Source: Gossypium raimondii (taxonomy: Eukaryota; Streptophyta; Magnoliopsida; Malvales; Malvaceae). Taken from it: a DNA stretch of 64,000 bases. The DNA lies in the NCBI RefSeq assembly GCF_025698545.1, contig NC_068575.1, positions 56,987,980 through 57,051,979 of the forward strand. The letters run 5' to 3'. The position numbers and the translations under genes are program-made. Each line of letters opens with the position of its first letter. Positions within the stretch are counted from its first letter, which is position 1. Below the pieces are notes generated by a model. The model searched no databases. It was not told where the DNA came from and saw only the letters and a list, made by a program, of their open reading frames with translations. This document shows positions 24,028 to 35,195 of this stretch, piece after piece.

Positions 24028-24680
24028 TTCCAATGGTTTTGGGAGCATATAACAATCAAAATATCAATTGTCGTGGTTAGGACGGAGTTAAGTCTGATCA
24101 GATTCCTGTTGTTTTCCAGAGATCTGTCAAAGCGTTTCCCAACAAAGGATAGCATAGGATGAAGGACAAATCTAAAAAGGTGGGTTTGGACGGGAGATAA
24201 TGCGCTTTTTAGCTTATTTTTTGTGGTTAGGACGTCGTCCCATCCTTTGACCCTAAAGGACCACCCTTTTTTCCCTCACGGAGCGACAATGCAACGTCGG
24301 CCAATTTGGTCATTTAACTCAACGGCCATGACATAATTACGATGGTTATTACTTTTTAATTCCTGTTGTTTGTTTGTGTTTTTAAAAAAATGCAAGCCAG
24401 CTGTTTTTCTAAGAAAAAAAAAACTTTACTCTCTTTGCAACCGGATCATTAGTTTCCTTGCTTTTGTTTTTCTAAAAAAATAAAAAAATTCAACTTTACT
24501 CTCTTTGCAACCGGACCATTATTTTCCTTGATTTCAAAGTCTTCCTTTCTTCCATCAATCAAAGTATAGTTTAATACATCTTCAGACCTCCCCCCCCCCC
24601 CCCATTTTCACTTCACTTACCAAAAGAAGAAGAGAAACCCAACAAACAAGCTGAAGCGGAGAAGCTTCTGTACTTTATTA

Positions 24681-26348
24681 ATGGCGGATTCAGATCCTCC
24701 CTTCACAAGGGCCAACAACATACACAGAAACAATGATAGTAATAACTACGCGCTCTTTCTTGGTAAGTTGCTGTTTTTTGCTTTCTTACTCATTGCAATC
24801 CCATTGTTCCCTTCCCAACCTCCAGATTTCATAAACCAAACAGTACTCAACAAGTTTTGGGAACTTCTTCATCTTATGTTCATTGGCATTGCTGTTTCTT
24901 ATGGCTTGTTCGGTCGTAGATATATTGATAATGGTAATCTTGATGATTCTCACTCGCATGCTTCTGGAATGTTCCATGTTTCGTCTATATTTGAAGATGG
25001 TTTTGATCATTCCATGCACTGTAGTGGACAGGGTAAAGCTGGATGTTGTAATGTTAAAAATAGTAGCTTTGACAGCCCTTACGAGGAAAATGTTGTTCAA
25101 GCTTGGAGTTCAAAGTATGTCCAAGTGGAACCCACGGTTGTGCTGGCTCAACCACATTGTGGTGTCGAAAAGTATGGTGAATTGATTTCGTTTAGAGATG
25201 ATAAACCTTTGGGGTTGCCTGTTAGGAGTTTAAAATCCAGGGTTTTGAGTCCTGAATTTGGCAATGGATCGAGTGATTCTTCGGGTCCGAGTGCGATGGA
25301 TTCATCGGATGGTTCCGATAAGAGCGAAAATGGGAGCTTTAGTGATTTGACTCGCGAAAATTTGGAGGGGAAGTCGAACAAGAGTGGTGCTTTGGGTTCT
25401 CCGAAGCCTTGGCGTTGGAGATCAGGAAGGATGAGACAACGGTTTGACGGTGGTAGTGTCACACGCCCTTCTCATTTCAGGCCTCTCTCAGTTGACGAAT
25501 CTCAATTTCAATCACTCAAATCACGGTCTTTACACTCCCAACTCGCTTCCCAATCACATTCACCGAGTAGCTTGTCTCCCTCGCATCCCAGTTCTTCAGA
25601 ACCACCAAAATCCAAAATGATTGAATCCCTGAAGGAAAGGAATCCCAGCCAGTCTTTTCCTCTGCCTTCACCATTAAAAAGGCGGAAGCCAGTAATTGCA
25701 TCGCATTCTCGGCAGTATAGTGATGGCTCCTTATTGGGGACCCGCTCAAGGAAATGCTTTGAGGATGAATGGGAGGAATTCTGTGACAGCAAAAAGGATG
25801 ATGGTTCATCAACCAACAAAGAAAGGGTCTCAAGTTATCCCTTGAAATTTGATGCAAAGCCTATAGCTCCCTCCAAGGCTTCCTCAAGAGGGAAGTCTGT
25901 TCGAACCTTTAGAGGCAGTGGCATTACCATAGTTGGGTCTGGGGATGCCGGAGAGAAGCAGGAAAATCATACAAAGGGATGTGATGAAATTGAAGAGGTT
26001 GAGGGTTACAAAGGTGGAAGTGACCCAAAATTAGGAGATTGTAATCCCTCGGTTGTGTTCAACAGGCAGAATCTTGGAGGTAATGCTTACATGCCAAACC
26101 CAACATATTCCAGAAACCGGAACCAAGAGTTTGCGGAGAATTCCGAGTCGGAGAGAGAGGATGAAGATTTTGGAGAAAGGTCAGATGAAGCAACCATGTC
26201 CGGAACTACGAGTGTAGCAGGAAGTGATACTTATGAGGTTGATAGGAAGGCTGGTGAGTTTATAGCCAAGTTCAGAGAGCAGATTAGGCTTCAAAGAACA
26301 ACATCAATTGAAACACTAAAAGGGTTCAACGTGAATTTTTTAGAGTGA
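24681..26348 (+). CDS. DUF4408/DUF761 domain protein, copy B, full length
   Basis: A single exon encodes 555 residues. Hydrophobic segments at about 24-43 and 59-77, in a region of DUF4408 type, suggest membrane anchoring near the N-terminus. The middle (about 180-420) is rich in Ser, Pro and basic residues and probably disordered. The C-terminus, from EVDRKAGEFIAKFREQIRLQ on, fits the DUF761 motif, in which D..A..FI..F..Q is conserved. No enzymatic role is known. The start was chosen because it matches copy A and follows a purine-rich leader; a C-homopolymer lies about 80 bp upstream. This copy keeps the C-terminal domain that copy A has lost, while the HD-Zip gene beside it is broken. Confidence 0.85.
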   Translation: MADSDPPFTRANNIHRNNDSNNYALFLGKLLFFAFLLIAIPLFPSQPPDFINQTVLNKFWELLHLMFIGIAVSYGLFGRRYIDNGNLDDSHSHASGMFHVSSIFEDGFDHSMHCSGQGKAGCCNVKNSSFDSPYEENVVQAWSSKYVQVEPTVVLAQPHCGVEKYGELISFRDDKPLGLPVRSLKSRVLSPEFGNGSSDSSGPSAMDSSDGSDKSENGSFSDLTRENLEGKSNKSGALGSPKPWRWRSGRMRQRFDGGSVTRPSHFRPLSVDESQFQSLKSRSLHSQLASQSHSPSSLSPSHPSSSEPPKSKMIESLKERNPSQSFPLPSPLKRRKPVIASHSRQYSDGSLLGTRSRKCFEDEWEEFCDSKKDDGSSTNKERVSSYPLKFDAKPIAPSKASSRGKSVRTFRGSGITIVGSGDAGEKQENHTKGCDEIEEVEGYKGGSDPKLGDCNPSVVFNRQNLGGNAYMPNPTYSRNRNQEFAENSESEREDEDFGERSDEATMSGTTSVAGSDTYEVDRKAGEFIAKFREQIRLQRTTSIETLKGFNVNFLE

Positions 26349-26720
26349 AAGTATTTGGTGGCTGTAAATTTCTAATAGAAGAGTTATATCGCTCGTCACT
26401 CTTAGGAAGTTGAGGATTCTTCATCCTCGTAGTCCTAGCGTAGTGACCTTAATATTATTGTCTGATACTTTTTTTTTTCAAATTTAACCATTATGAATTG
26501 AAATAATAACGAATAATCTAATGCAAATCATATATAATTATCTGGTACGTGCACTATGTTTGTTACAAGTGGTGCATCCCATTTTTTATTTTAAATATAA
26601 TTGTTGCTTCTTTTTAAGCAGAATAAAATTTTATAAATTGAAATATACATTATTTTTTAAATACTATGAGTGACATATTACATTCTTTCCATATTTGTTT
26701 GGTATAAATAATGCTTTATT

Positions 26721-27441
26721 GGGTAAAATACCAAAAAAAGTCTCTTTTTTTTAAATTTATCGAAATAGGCCTGGTATTTTATTATTTACCGGAATGGACA
26801 CTTTTTCCCCTAAATCGCGTCCACGTCAGCGCGAAGTCAGGGGACATGTTAGCAAATCGCGTTGCTGAAATCGTACAAATTTTTTTTTGCCCTTTCATTT
26901 GTTCGACGGATATGTGCTGCTTTTCAAGACGAGTCAATTCTCTAGCCATTGCTGAAATCGTACAAATTTTTACGATTTAAAAAAATTTAAAAAATAATTT
27001 TTTTAAAATTATTTAAAAATAGGGATTTAAGAGCAATTTGAGAGCAATTTGAGATTAAATATGGATTTGAGAGAAATTTGGAAGGAATTTGAGAGCAAAT
27101 TGAAAGCAAATTTGAGAGGATTAGTTTGTGAAAAAAAACAATAAAGGGTGGGGGTATTTATTGATTTCTTTTTTGACCCGTTGGGGGGCAACGGTCAAAA
27201 AAATGACCGTTGCACTGGTCACGCGAGGGGAAATCGCGTCCCCAAGGGCGCGCTACGTGGCAGCAAATCGCGTCCACGTCAGCAAAGCGCGTTGACGTGG
27301 ACGCGATTTGCTGACACGTCCCCTGACTTCGCGCTTACGTGGACGCGATTTAGGAGAAAATGACCCATTCCGGTAAATAATAAAATATCGGGTCCATTTC
27401 GGTAAATTTTAAAAAAAATGGCTTTTTTTGGTATTTTACCC
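26721..27441. mobile_element. Non-autonomous Mutator/hAT-type element with long inverted ends
   Basis: The ends GGGTAAAATACC and GGTATTTTACCC are inverted, and the similarity continues inward for about 115 bp on each side (26721-26840 with about 27325-27441). An 8-bp direct repeat GCTTTATT flanks it exactly (26713-26720 and 27442-27449); one base further out differs (T/C). Eight bases suggest hAT, but the long inverted ends and a near 9-bp repeat would also fit Mutator. The interior is CpG-rich, with CGCGTCCACGTCA motifs and a perfect 21-bp stem (27261-27281 with 27293-27313). No transposase is present. Confidence 0.85.
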
Positions 27442-27841
27442 GCTTTATTGTTTAACATAATTTTTCTAAAAAATTAATTAGATGTTTATCAATTAATAAT
27501 CAATACCTAACAAAATAAATAAAATTTCTTTCATAATTTCACTAAATAAATCAAATTTCTTTCATAATTTCACTATTTTGTTACTACTATTTTGTTGTTA
27601 TTATTTGGATATTATATAAATCTTATTTTATTGTTAATTTTGTTATTATTTTAAAGACCTTTGTTAATTTTGTTATTATTTTAAAAGCATTTGCTTGTTA
27701 AGTTGCGTTTATCTTAGTGTTATTTAAAGTATACATATTTTTTAAAATTTATTTTCAAATTGTTGGGAAATATTTATTTTGATATTTTTAGTATTTTTGA
27801 TGTATTGTATACATTTTAAAATTATATAAAAATATAAAAAT

Positions 27842-28000
27842 TAATATTGACGGGTCGGGTCGTACCGAGTTTTAACATTTTTATCCGGGTTAGGCTTGAG
27901 CACAATTTTAGACCCATTTTTCGAGTCGGGCTAAGCCTAGGCCTAACAAATGGGCCTAAATTTTTAGTTGAGCCCGACCCGGCCTGACCATGCACATCTA
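27842..28000. mobile_element. hAT-like transposon end with GGGCCT/AGGCC subrepeats
   Basis: The stretch holds repeated GGGTCGGG, GGGCCTA and CCTAGGCC motifs and ends CCATGCACATCTA, whose reverse TAGATGTGCATGG resembles termini of small plant hAT elements. The other end was not found. Confidence 0.35.
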
Positions 28001-29834
28001 GAGCATTCCATCAATAAAAAAATTAATAAATAATATAACAAGGTATATAAGTTCATATTGCGCCAAGTGACCCTCTCTTATTTTTTTCATTTAATTTCTA
28101 TTTTTTATTTAATATTTTCATCAATTTAATAACTATATTTATTTTTTAATTACTCCATGAATAAAAATATAAATATTTATCCAATACCTTTTACACTTGT
28201 CGTCTTAAAAATATTTTACAAATAATCAAAAGTTAATTTAGGGGTAGGTAGGTGTTTAGTACTTCAAAATTGTAAAATTGTTTTCAAATCCTTTAAAATT
28301 ATAAATTTATAAATATATATAATAGTAAAATTATCTTCTGACTCCTCCAAAAAATTTATTATTCAGATCTAATCCTTCCTAAATTTTATTCACACATTTT
28401 CCCTGAAAATAATTATGGCTATTATGATAAATTCTATTTTTGTTAGAGCTCATTCTCCACATTATCGTGTTTAGAAATAGTTCAAGAATTGTGTAATTTT
28501 GTTGGAACATTTCCAATATATATATAATATTTCAATTGTTGCAAATGAAAAGTTATAAGCAACAAAAGTTATATCACTTGCTTATTAATCAAGAGTTATC
28601 ACATTTCATAAAGATGAATTATGTCTCTTAAATTCAAAAATGATATCACTTTATTATTAACAATGAATCATGATTATTAATTGAGTAATTATATTTATTG
28701 GTAAAATATGTGATTATCCATTTAGATAGTTGTGTTCCTATGATGAAACATGAGAACTCCTATAAATAGGAGCTAAATTTTATTTTGTCTGACACACCTT
28801 AAATCATAGAAACAAAATTTCTTTCTACTCTCCTACCATAATTATTTGCATTGCTAGTTGTCGAAGAACCACTAATCATTACAGTTGAACTGCTAATGAT
28901 AAAAATATATTGGTGGATGAACTATCCGTTTATGCAAAGAAAAGTTGATGTGGATAAACCATTGGTCAAGCATATGACTGCCACAAAAATACATTGTGGA
29001 TAAATCACTAGTTGAGCATATAAACTGTGACTACTTCCTCCGTTCAATTGTCCCACCCCGTGCAATGCAACATGGCTTGTTCAAAATGGATCAATATGGT
29101 AACATTTAATTTTGATTTTAACAGAACAATACGATAGTAATCAATATGCTTATTATGTATTCGATTTAATAGTAACATAAGACATGTTGTACGTACAATC
29201 TCAAATACAGATACAATAAACATACGTATTAGTCACAGTTCATGCAAATATATATACTTATAATATTAATTCAATCAATCAGATCATAAATTCTAACATT
29301 ATTCATATCATCATGGTTTTAATTGAATAAAATAAAACACTAAAAACATACCAGGAACCATTCAGGGATTAAACTGAACAAATCATATCAATAACCACCC
29401 ATGTGGGTTCTCAAACCCACCTAATCCCCACTATACCTACTTCGGGACCCACTTCATATAATATATTTATAAGTATCAGTTAAATAAACATAAACCAAAA
29501 ATTTTTTTTTTATGAAAAAAAGCATGAAATACCTATAATTTGTACTCCCACCGCATATGAGACATTATTTTGATTGTCGCCATTAAAAAAAAAGTCATCG
29601 TGACCCTTTAATTGGTAAATAAAATATAACTTCAACACGAGTTTAAAAATTCAAAAAATAAAATCCGTACATACTATCCAAATACAAACAATGTCTCAAA
29701 TACATCATAAATGCCTTCAAATGCAATACAGGTGCACAAATTAAGTACTATTAAATTAATAAAATACTATTAAGGTAATCATTAAATTAAATTTTTATAA
29801 ATGGTTTTTTTTTAAAATTCGCTTATTATATTAT

Positions 29835-30017
29835 GCGGGGTGGGCGGGTGGGGATGAGGTGGGTACAATGTCATACCCACACCTGCCCTACCACCCACGA
29901 CAAGTCTAATTTTTGTCCCATCCCCGCCCCACCACCCACGAAACCTATACCCATCCTCGCTCAATTGGGTGTGAAGTGTGGCGGGATCCTGAGAAACCCG
30001 GGCCATTGACACCTTTT
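29835..30017. mobile_element. hAT-like transposon end with GGGTGGG/CCCACC subrepeats
   Basis: Repeats of GCGGGGTGGG and CCCACCACCCACGA fill the stretch, which ends near GGCCATTGACACCT. Reversed, this reads AGGTGTCAATGGCC, a terminus I know from small plant hAT elements. The minus-strand open frame here is only the repeat read through. Confidence 0.35.
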
Positions 30018-30821
30018 TATGCTATTATCAAATTTTTAAAGATTTTTCCGTAATGTTTTACAGTAATATTAGTTTTAAAAATTCACTTCTAAAATATTGT
30101 ACATTTATGATATTAATATTTTATATTATCAAATAATTTATTCTTGAATATATACAAAACTTTTATCAAAACATGAATAAAATGTTGAATTTAAAATTAT
30201 AATATACATTTAATTAATGCATGGCACGAGTATGCAAATTAATTTGTAATATATTTGAGAGCTCAATCTAAAAAAAACTTTAAAATATATTCAATGTTAT
30301 GTTGAATATTTTCAATAACTTTTCACAATTAACATATATTTATTCAAGGATATTTTTTGGCCATAATGCAATGGTAGTTTAAAATTAATATTTAATTTTT
30401 TTAAAATAATCTTTAAATAAAATTTAACAAATATTTTAAAAACAAGTTATTATTAAAATGTAAAATCGGCGGATTCAATTACAAATGTGATTGATCCACA
30501 TGACTTAACTATTTTCATGTACTTTTAAATAAGTTTAATTAAAATAACAAATAAAATCGAATATGTAGATTTGATGGATTTACTTTACCTTCACGCACCC
30601 GAGTGAGATTTATGCGCCTAGCGTTGAGAGATGTTGTTTGTCTTTTAGAATTTTCTACCATTAGACTTTTTAAAGAATTGAATTTGCATAAAACCCCGCA
30701 GTTTATATTTTGGTAAAACTGGAATTATATTTTATTTTTATTACAAAATGTATATATTAAATTAATTGTTTTTGTTAAAAATTTTATTTATTTTTATATC
30801 CATTTTTAACAATAAATTTTA

Positions 30822-32007
30822 GGGTAAACTACAAAAATAGTCACTTTTGTTTGCCTCAGGTTACATTTTAGTCACTTATATTTGAAATGTTACGTTTTAT
30901 TCACTTATGTTATTATTTTGTTACGAAGTGATCACTCTTCCGTTAAATTCTGTTATCTCACTAACGCTAATCCTACGTGGTAGTCCAACTAGATTTTAAG
31001 TGTCAACTTATCTTAATTAAAAAACTGTTCATCTCCCTTTTTTTTGTTTTATTTTTCGGTTGACTAAGAAAGCAGTCATGCCTTTGAGCAGGCCTCAGTA
31101 ATCATCAAAAGCTTGACTCCATATATTTAAGAACATAAAGCTTCTGCCTTTTTTCTGTAACATAAAAAAGATAAACGGAAAAAGAAGGAAAACCCCACAC
31201 CAAATTTCTCTGCATTTTTTTTTTTTGCTTCCACTTTAACCCATTGAAGTAGACATGTTGGCGACCTTATGGATGGAGGAGCTTTCACCAACCAAGAGTA
31301 AATAGCTCTACCAAACAGCAGCAACAACAATATCACCAGTTCAAGCTTTGAATGCCTGCGCCAAAGCTAAGAGCTTTTGGGTTTCAAAATCTTTTAGAAG
31401 CTTGTGTTACAAAGCTATGGAGTCCAATGTGTGTTGCTCGCAGAGGTTAGAGTATAGTGGTATGATAGTAAATCACTCTGTGTTTTGCCCTTCACCTGGT
31501 CCTTTTGAAGAACAGCAAATTGAAATGGAGGGTTTGGTTGAGAAAGGAGGACTCATTAAAGAGAAAAATGAAAGCTTAGTGAGAATGGGGTTCAAATGGG
31601 AATATTTGCCGAGTTGCTTGAAGACAAAGGTAGGGAAAGTAATTGAAGTTCTGATTTTTTTAACATCTGAAACAACCGGGCATGAGGAGGAACACAGTCA
31701 CAGTAGTTCCGAGGAAGGGTATGCTGAAAAAGAAAACTAAAAAAAAGGGGGAGATGAACTCTTTTTTTAACTAATATTTAGGGTTTAAAATTTTTAATTA
31801 ATTAAATTTATTTAATTAAAATTTTATTCTCATCCCATTAGGAAATCTAAGTTGGCACTTAAAATCTAGTTGGACTGCCACGTAGGATTACCGTTAGTGA
31901 GATAACAGAACTTAACGGAAGAGTGATCACTCCGTAACAAAATAATAACATAAGTGACTAAAATGTAACCTGATGTAAACAAAAGTGATTATTTTTGTAG
32001 TTTACCC
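30822..32007. mobile_element. Mutator-like element with 9-bp target duplication and gene-like interior (Pack-MULE candidate)
   Basis: The ends GGGTAAACTAC and GTAGTTTACCC are inverted, and similarity extends inward about 160-190 bp (30822-31010 with about 31848-32007). The element is flanked exactly by the 9-bp direct repeat TAAATTTTA (30813-30821 and 32008-32016), diagnostic of Mutator-type insertion. The 830-bp interior is not related to transposase. It carries an open frame at 31348-31740 and an upstream TATATTTAAG-like box near 31120. Captured host sequence between long inverted ends is the Pack-MULE pattern. It ends 90 bp before the tubulin gene's flanking repeat. Confidence 0.85.
31255..31740 (+). 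pseudogene. Gene-like open frame carried by the Mutator-like element
   Basis: An ATG at 31255 opens a frame stopped by TAG at 31303 (codon 17). The same frame continues after it to 31740 without further stops (about 145 codons). The second part contains MESNVCC (its own ATG near 31420), NHSVFCPSPGPFEEQ and WEYLPSCLKTKVGKV, and an acidic, Ser-rich, His-containing tail. I do not recognise the family. Use of the Met in MESNVCC would give about 106 residues. The codon pattern looks like a real former exon rather than random AT-rich DNA, but whether it is transcribed is unknown. Confidence 0.45.
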
Positions 32008-32097
32008 TAAATTTTAATAAGGATTAATTTGGTATTTGATATATAGAAAAGTAAAATGCAGAGGATTCTCGTTTGTACTTTTACTATTATATTTCAA

Positions 32098-33962
32098 CAG
32101 TGGATGAGTAGGATATTTTGTATAATTGCACCTTCTCAGCCTTCAGTTGAGTTCACTCCTTATCCTTTGCTTTCATAGTTTCGTTCCATTTTCCCTAACA
32201 AACCTGCATCAGATCCGATCAGATTTAACTCAGATCCATCTGTATCGGGTCTTCTAAATTCCAGATCTTTACTTTTCTCAAGTAAAGGAAGAAAGAGGAA
32301 GGGAGAGATGAGAGAGATTATTAGCGTCCACATTGGCCAAGCTGGGATTCAGGTTGGGAATTCATGCTGGGAGCTTTACTGTCTTGAACATGAAATCCAC
32401 CCTGATGGAACAATGCCGAGCGACACCTCTATGGGCGTCGCACACGATGCTTTCAACACTTTCTTCAGCGAAACGGGTTCGGGAAAGCATGTGCCTAGAG
32501 CTGTCTTTGTTGATCTGGAACCCACTGTTATCGATGAGGTCCGGACCGGCCCTTATCGCCAACTTTTCCACCCTGAGCAGCTTATTTCCGGCAAGGAAGA
32601 TGCTGCTAATAATTTTGCCAGAGGCCACTATACAATTGGGAAGGAAATTGTGGATCTCTGCCTAGATCGAGTTAGGAAGTTAGCTGATAACTGCACTGGT
32701 CTGCAGGGCTTTATGGTGTTCAATGCTGTCGGCGGTGGAACCGGTTCTGGTCTTGGATCTTTGTTGTTGGAGCGCTTGTCGGTGGATTATGGAAAGAAAT
32801 CAAAGCTCGGGTTCACCATCTATCCTTCGCCTCAGGTCTCAACTGCAGTTGTGGAACCTTACAATAGTGTTCTGTCCACTCATTCCCTTCTTGAGCACAC
32901 AGATGTGGCCGTGCTCTTGGACAATGAAGCAATTTACGACATATGCCGGAGATCCCTCGATATCGAGAGGCCAACTTACACCAATTTGAACCGGCTGATT
33001 TCTCAAACCATATCGTCCTTGACGACTTCTTTAAGGTTTGATGGAGCCATTAATGTAGACATTACAGAGTTCCAAACCAATCTTGTGCCATATCCTCGGA
33101 TCCATTTCATGCTCTCTTCTTATGCGCCTGTTATCTCAGCTGAGAAAGCATACCATGAACAGATATCAGTTCCTGAGATCACAAACGCTGTGTTTGAGCC
33201 CTCAAGCATGATGGCCAAGTGCGATCCAAGGCATGGCAAGTACATGGCTTGCTGCCTGATGTATCGAGGAGATGTGGTGCCCAAGGATGTGAACGCTGCT
33301 GTTGCTACCATCAAAACGAAGAGGACCGTGCAGTTTGTTGACTGGTGCCCAACTGGTTTCAAATGCGGTATTAACTATCAGCCCCCAGCTGTTGTCCCTG
33401 GAGGAGATCTTGCTAAGGTGCAGCGAGCTGTTTGTATGATAAGCAATAACACAGCAGTGGCAGAGGTGTTTGCACGCATTGACCACAAGTTTGATCTGAT
33501 GTACTCGAAGAGAGCTTTTGTGCATTGGTATGTTGGAGAGGGCATGGAAGAAGGTGAATTCTCGGAAGCCCGTGAGGATCTGGCTGCTCTTGAGAAGGAT
33601 TATGAAGAAGTTGGTGCTGAAGGTGGAGATGATGAAGAGGAAGGTGAAGAATATTGATGCTACTATCGCAATATCATTTATTTTGAAGATGATGGGTTCA
33701 CCCTGTGAGGGTATCCTGTTCTGTCTTATTCGTGTGAGGTTTCTCAAATTATGCCTACGGAATAAATTTAGAGTCGTGTTTGCTTGTCATTTTTTTGTTG
33801 TTAGAAATGCTTGTCTTTTACTTATGATGCTCCATAAGAACATGAATAGCCTTACAAGCTATTGTTCTGTTTTTCATGTTGTAAGATTTGTCTAATGCCC
33901 TTTTATGCTATCAACGGAGTGATATTTTATGTTAGAAAAAAAAAACAACCAGTGGATGAGTA
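32098..33962 (+). repeat. 13-bp direct repeats flanking the tubulin gene, with A10 tract
   Basis: CAGTGGATGAGTA occurs at 32098-32110 and 33950-33962; beyond it the two continue G/T then GAT, 16 of 17 matching. Ten A residues at 33936-33945 lie just before the second copy. This is the layout left by LINE-driven retroposition: repeat, transcript copy, A tail, repeat. A weaker third copy (GTGGGTGAGTATGATT, about 33985-34000) follows, so local duplication also occurred. Confidence 0.6.
32308..33657 (+). CDS. TUA: Alpha-tubulin, intronless
   Basis: A single uninterrupted frame gives 449 residues, the usual alpha-tubulin length. Seen: the N-terminal MREI autoregulation-type start, the GTP-binding GGGTGSG loop (about 142-148), the alpha-specific long S9-S10 region, [13 protein letters not shown], and an acidic tail ending EEGEEY with a C-terminal Tyr for detyrosination. 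NSCWELYC and AEGGDDE resemble the Arabidopsis TUA1 class. Residue 40 is Thr, so the lysine acetylation site is absent, as in that class. A few positions vary from plant consensus (HEIHPDG, SDTSMGV, QTISS). The gene lacks introns, and an A-tract plus direct repeats flank it, suggesting a retrocopy. AATAAA lies at 33761. The frame is under evident constraint. Confidence 0.93.
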   Translation: MREIISVHIGQAGIQVGNSCWELYCLEHEIHPDGTMPSDTSMGVAHDAFNTFFSETGSGKHVPRAVFVDLEPTVIDEVRTGPYRQLFHPEQLISGKEDAANNFARGHYTIGKEIVDLCLDRVRKLADNCTGLQGFMVFNAVGGGTGSGLGSLLLERLSVDYGKKSKLGFTIYPSPQVSTAVVEPYNSVLSTHSLLEHTDVAVLLDNEAIYDICRRSLDIERPTYTNLNRLISQTISSLTTSLRFDGAINVDITEFQTNLVPYPRIHFMLSSYAPVISAEKAYHEQISVPEITNAVFEPSSMMAKCDPRHGKYMACCLMYRGDVVPKDVNAAVATIKTKRTVQFVDWCPTGFKCGINYQPPAVVPGGDLAKVQRAVCMISNNTAVAEVFARIDHKFDLMYSKRAFVHWYVGEGMEEGEFSEAREDLAALEKDYEEVGAEGGDDEEEGEEY

Positions 33963-33966
33963 TGAT

Positions 33967-35195
33967 TCTTCAAAATAAATAAACCGTGGGTGAGTATGAT
34001 TAATTGTTTTAGGTACAACCCATTGCTCGATGGGCTCTTATTTAATTTCTTTTGTTTTTAGGGTTAAAATTGTTTTTATTATCATATCGAATGAACAAAA
34101 AAATAATAATAATGATCATGGCAGCCAACTATTTCCAAAATCCAAATAAATCAATTCAATCCAACTACCAATTTAATAACCACACGACATTATCGTTTAC
34201 TGGAAAAAGTACTGTAACTTTGAATAAAATGTTTTGTTTCAATAAGTGAAAAGAAAATTACTGCTACGCATTTGACATTTAATATTGTATATGTTAAAAA
34301 ATATTAATACGATCTATTTAATTTTTAACAAATATATTTGATATTGTGAGATTAAGCTTATTTATAAATATTTTATTATTATGTGTATCGATTAAATAAC
34401 AATATTTAGTAAAATGATTGGTGGAGATTAAATCATATTAATATATACGTCATCCATTTTGTCAGCAATCAATTAGAAAAAAATAATATCCAACAATTAC
34501 TATTGGTTCACGAGCTTGGTGCCGTCGTGATCACACAAAGAATAGGACGAAAGTTGTCTTCCCAGCGTCGTCGTTTAACAAGAAAATCCCAGAGTGGCGT
34601 TAGGTTTGCTGGTTTCCTTAATTAAGGAGATTAGATAATAATTAGAGTTTAAATAGAAATATAAATTACGGAGCGTTACTTTCCAGAGTTTGTTGAAGAA
34701 AGGGAAAGCGAGAGAAAAATAGTAACTGACTCTGCAAGAAAAGGGCCAAAATTAATGCTTTGTCTTTTAAATCCTTTAATTTAGGATTCTTTTTTTCTCG
34801 ACATCTCTTCTTTATTTTCTTTACCGCCCCTCTTAACATTTTCTCTCTCTTTTTTTCTTTCTTAATTTTCGAATATCATGCATATTTTCAGGTCAAACAT
34901 GTTTTCATCTTTCCATAGTCGGATTTTGCTTGAAGATCTTAATTATTGTTGTTTGATTAAAGCTTTCATCTGTTTTAGTTGATTGTCGTCCTTGTTTTTC
35001 GTTGATTTCCATGTTAATTTTTTTTGTAGATTCCAATTCTTGGTAATTAAGGTTAAATGATACCTTTTTTCTTGTTAATCTGAGTTTGTTGTGTGTAATT
35101 TTTAGGGTTCAAGGGTAAATTGTCTTCTTCTTCTTCTTCTTCTTTTATGTCTGCATCTTTCTGAATTTATTCGAGATAGAGAAAAAAAAAAAGAG
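33967..35195. other. Intergenic DNA and leader of the phosphatase gene
   Basis: No gene is supported at 33967-34500. 34500-35195 is likely promoter and 5' leader of the phosphatase gene. A (TTC) run of about seven units at 35124-35145 lies in the leader, shortly before the ATG. Confidence 0.45.

Larger units (their letters stand above)
22389..26455 (+). repeat. Duplicated block, copy 3 (HD-Zip plus DUF4408/DUF761 gene)
   Basis: The block matches copy 2 over both genes, but the spacer between them is shorter. Near 22500-22545 the HD-Zip promoter contains a small repeat of its own sequence (ATGATTGAGCCAA occurs twice). Similarity to copy 2 ends near 26455, after the DUF761 gene. Confidence 0.87.
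27450..30812. other. AT-rich intergenic DNA with transposon fragments
   Basis: No gene is supported. Two fragments with GC-rich subterminal repeats are listed separately. At about 28509-28910 a stretch beginning TGTTGGAACATTTCC and containing CTCCTATAAATAGGAG (28755-28770, palindromic) resembles part of a Copia-type LTR, but I cannot fix its borders. A fixed-looking ATTTGAGAG motif repeat lies just before, in the MITE. Confidence 0.4.

Noticed and set aside
33985-34000. Third copy of the GTGGATGAGTATGATT motif beyond the tubulin gene
   Set aside because: It is a diverged local repeat lacking an A tract; it weakens but does not remove the retrocopy reading, so it was not treated as a target-site copy.
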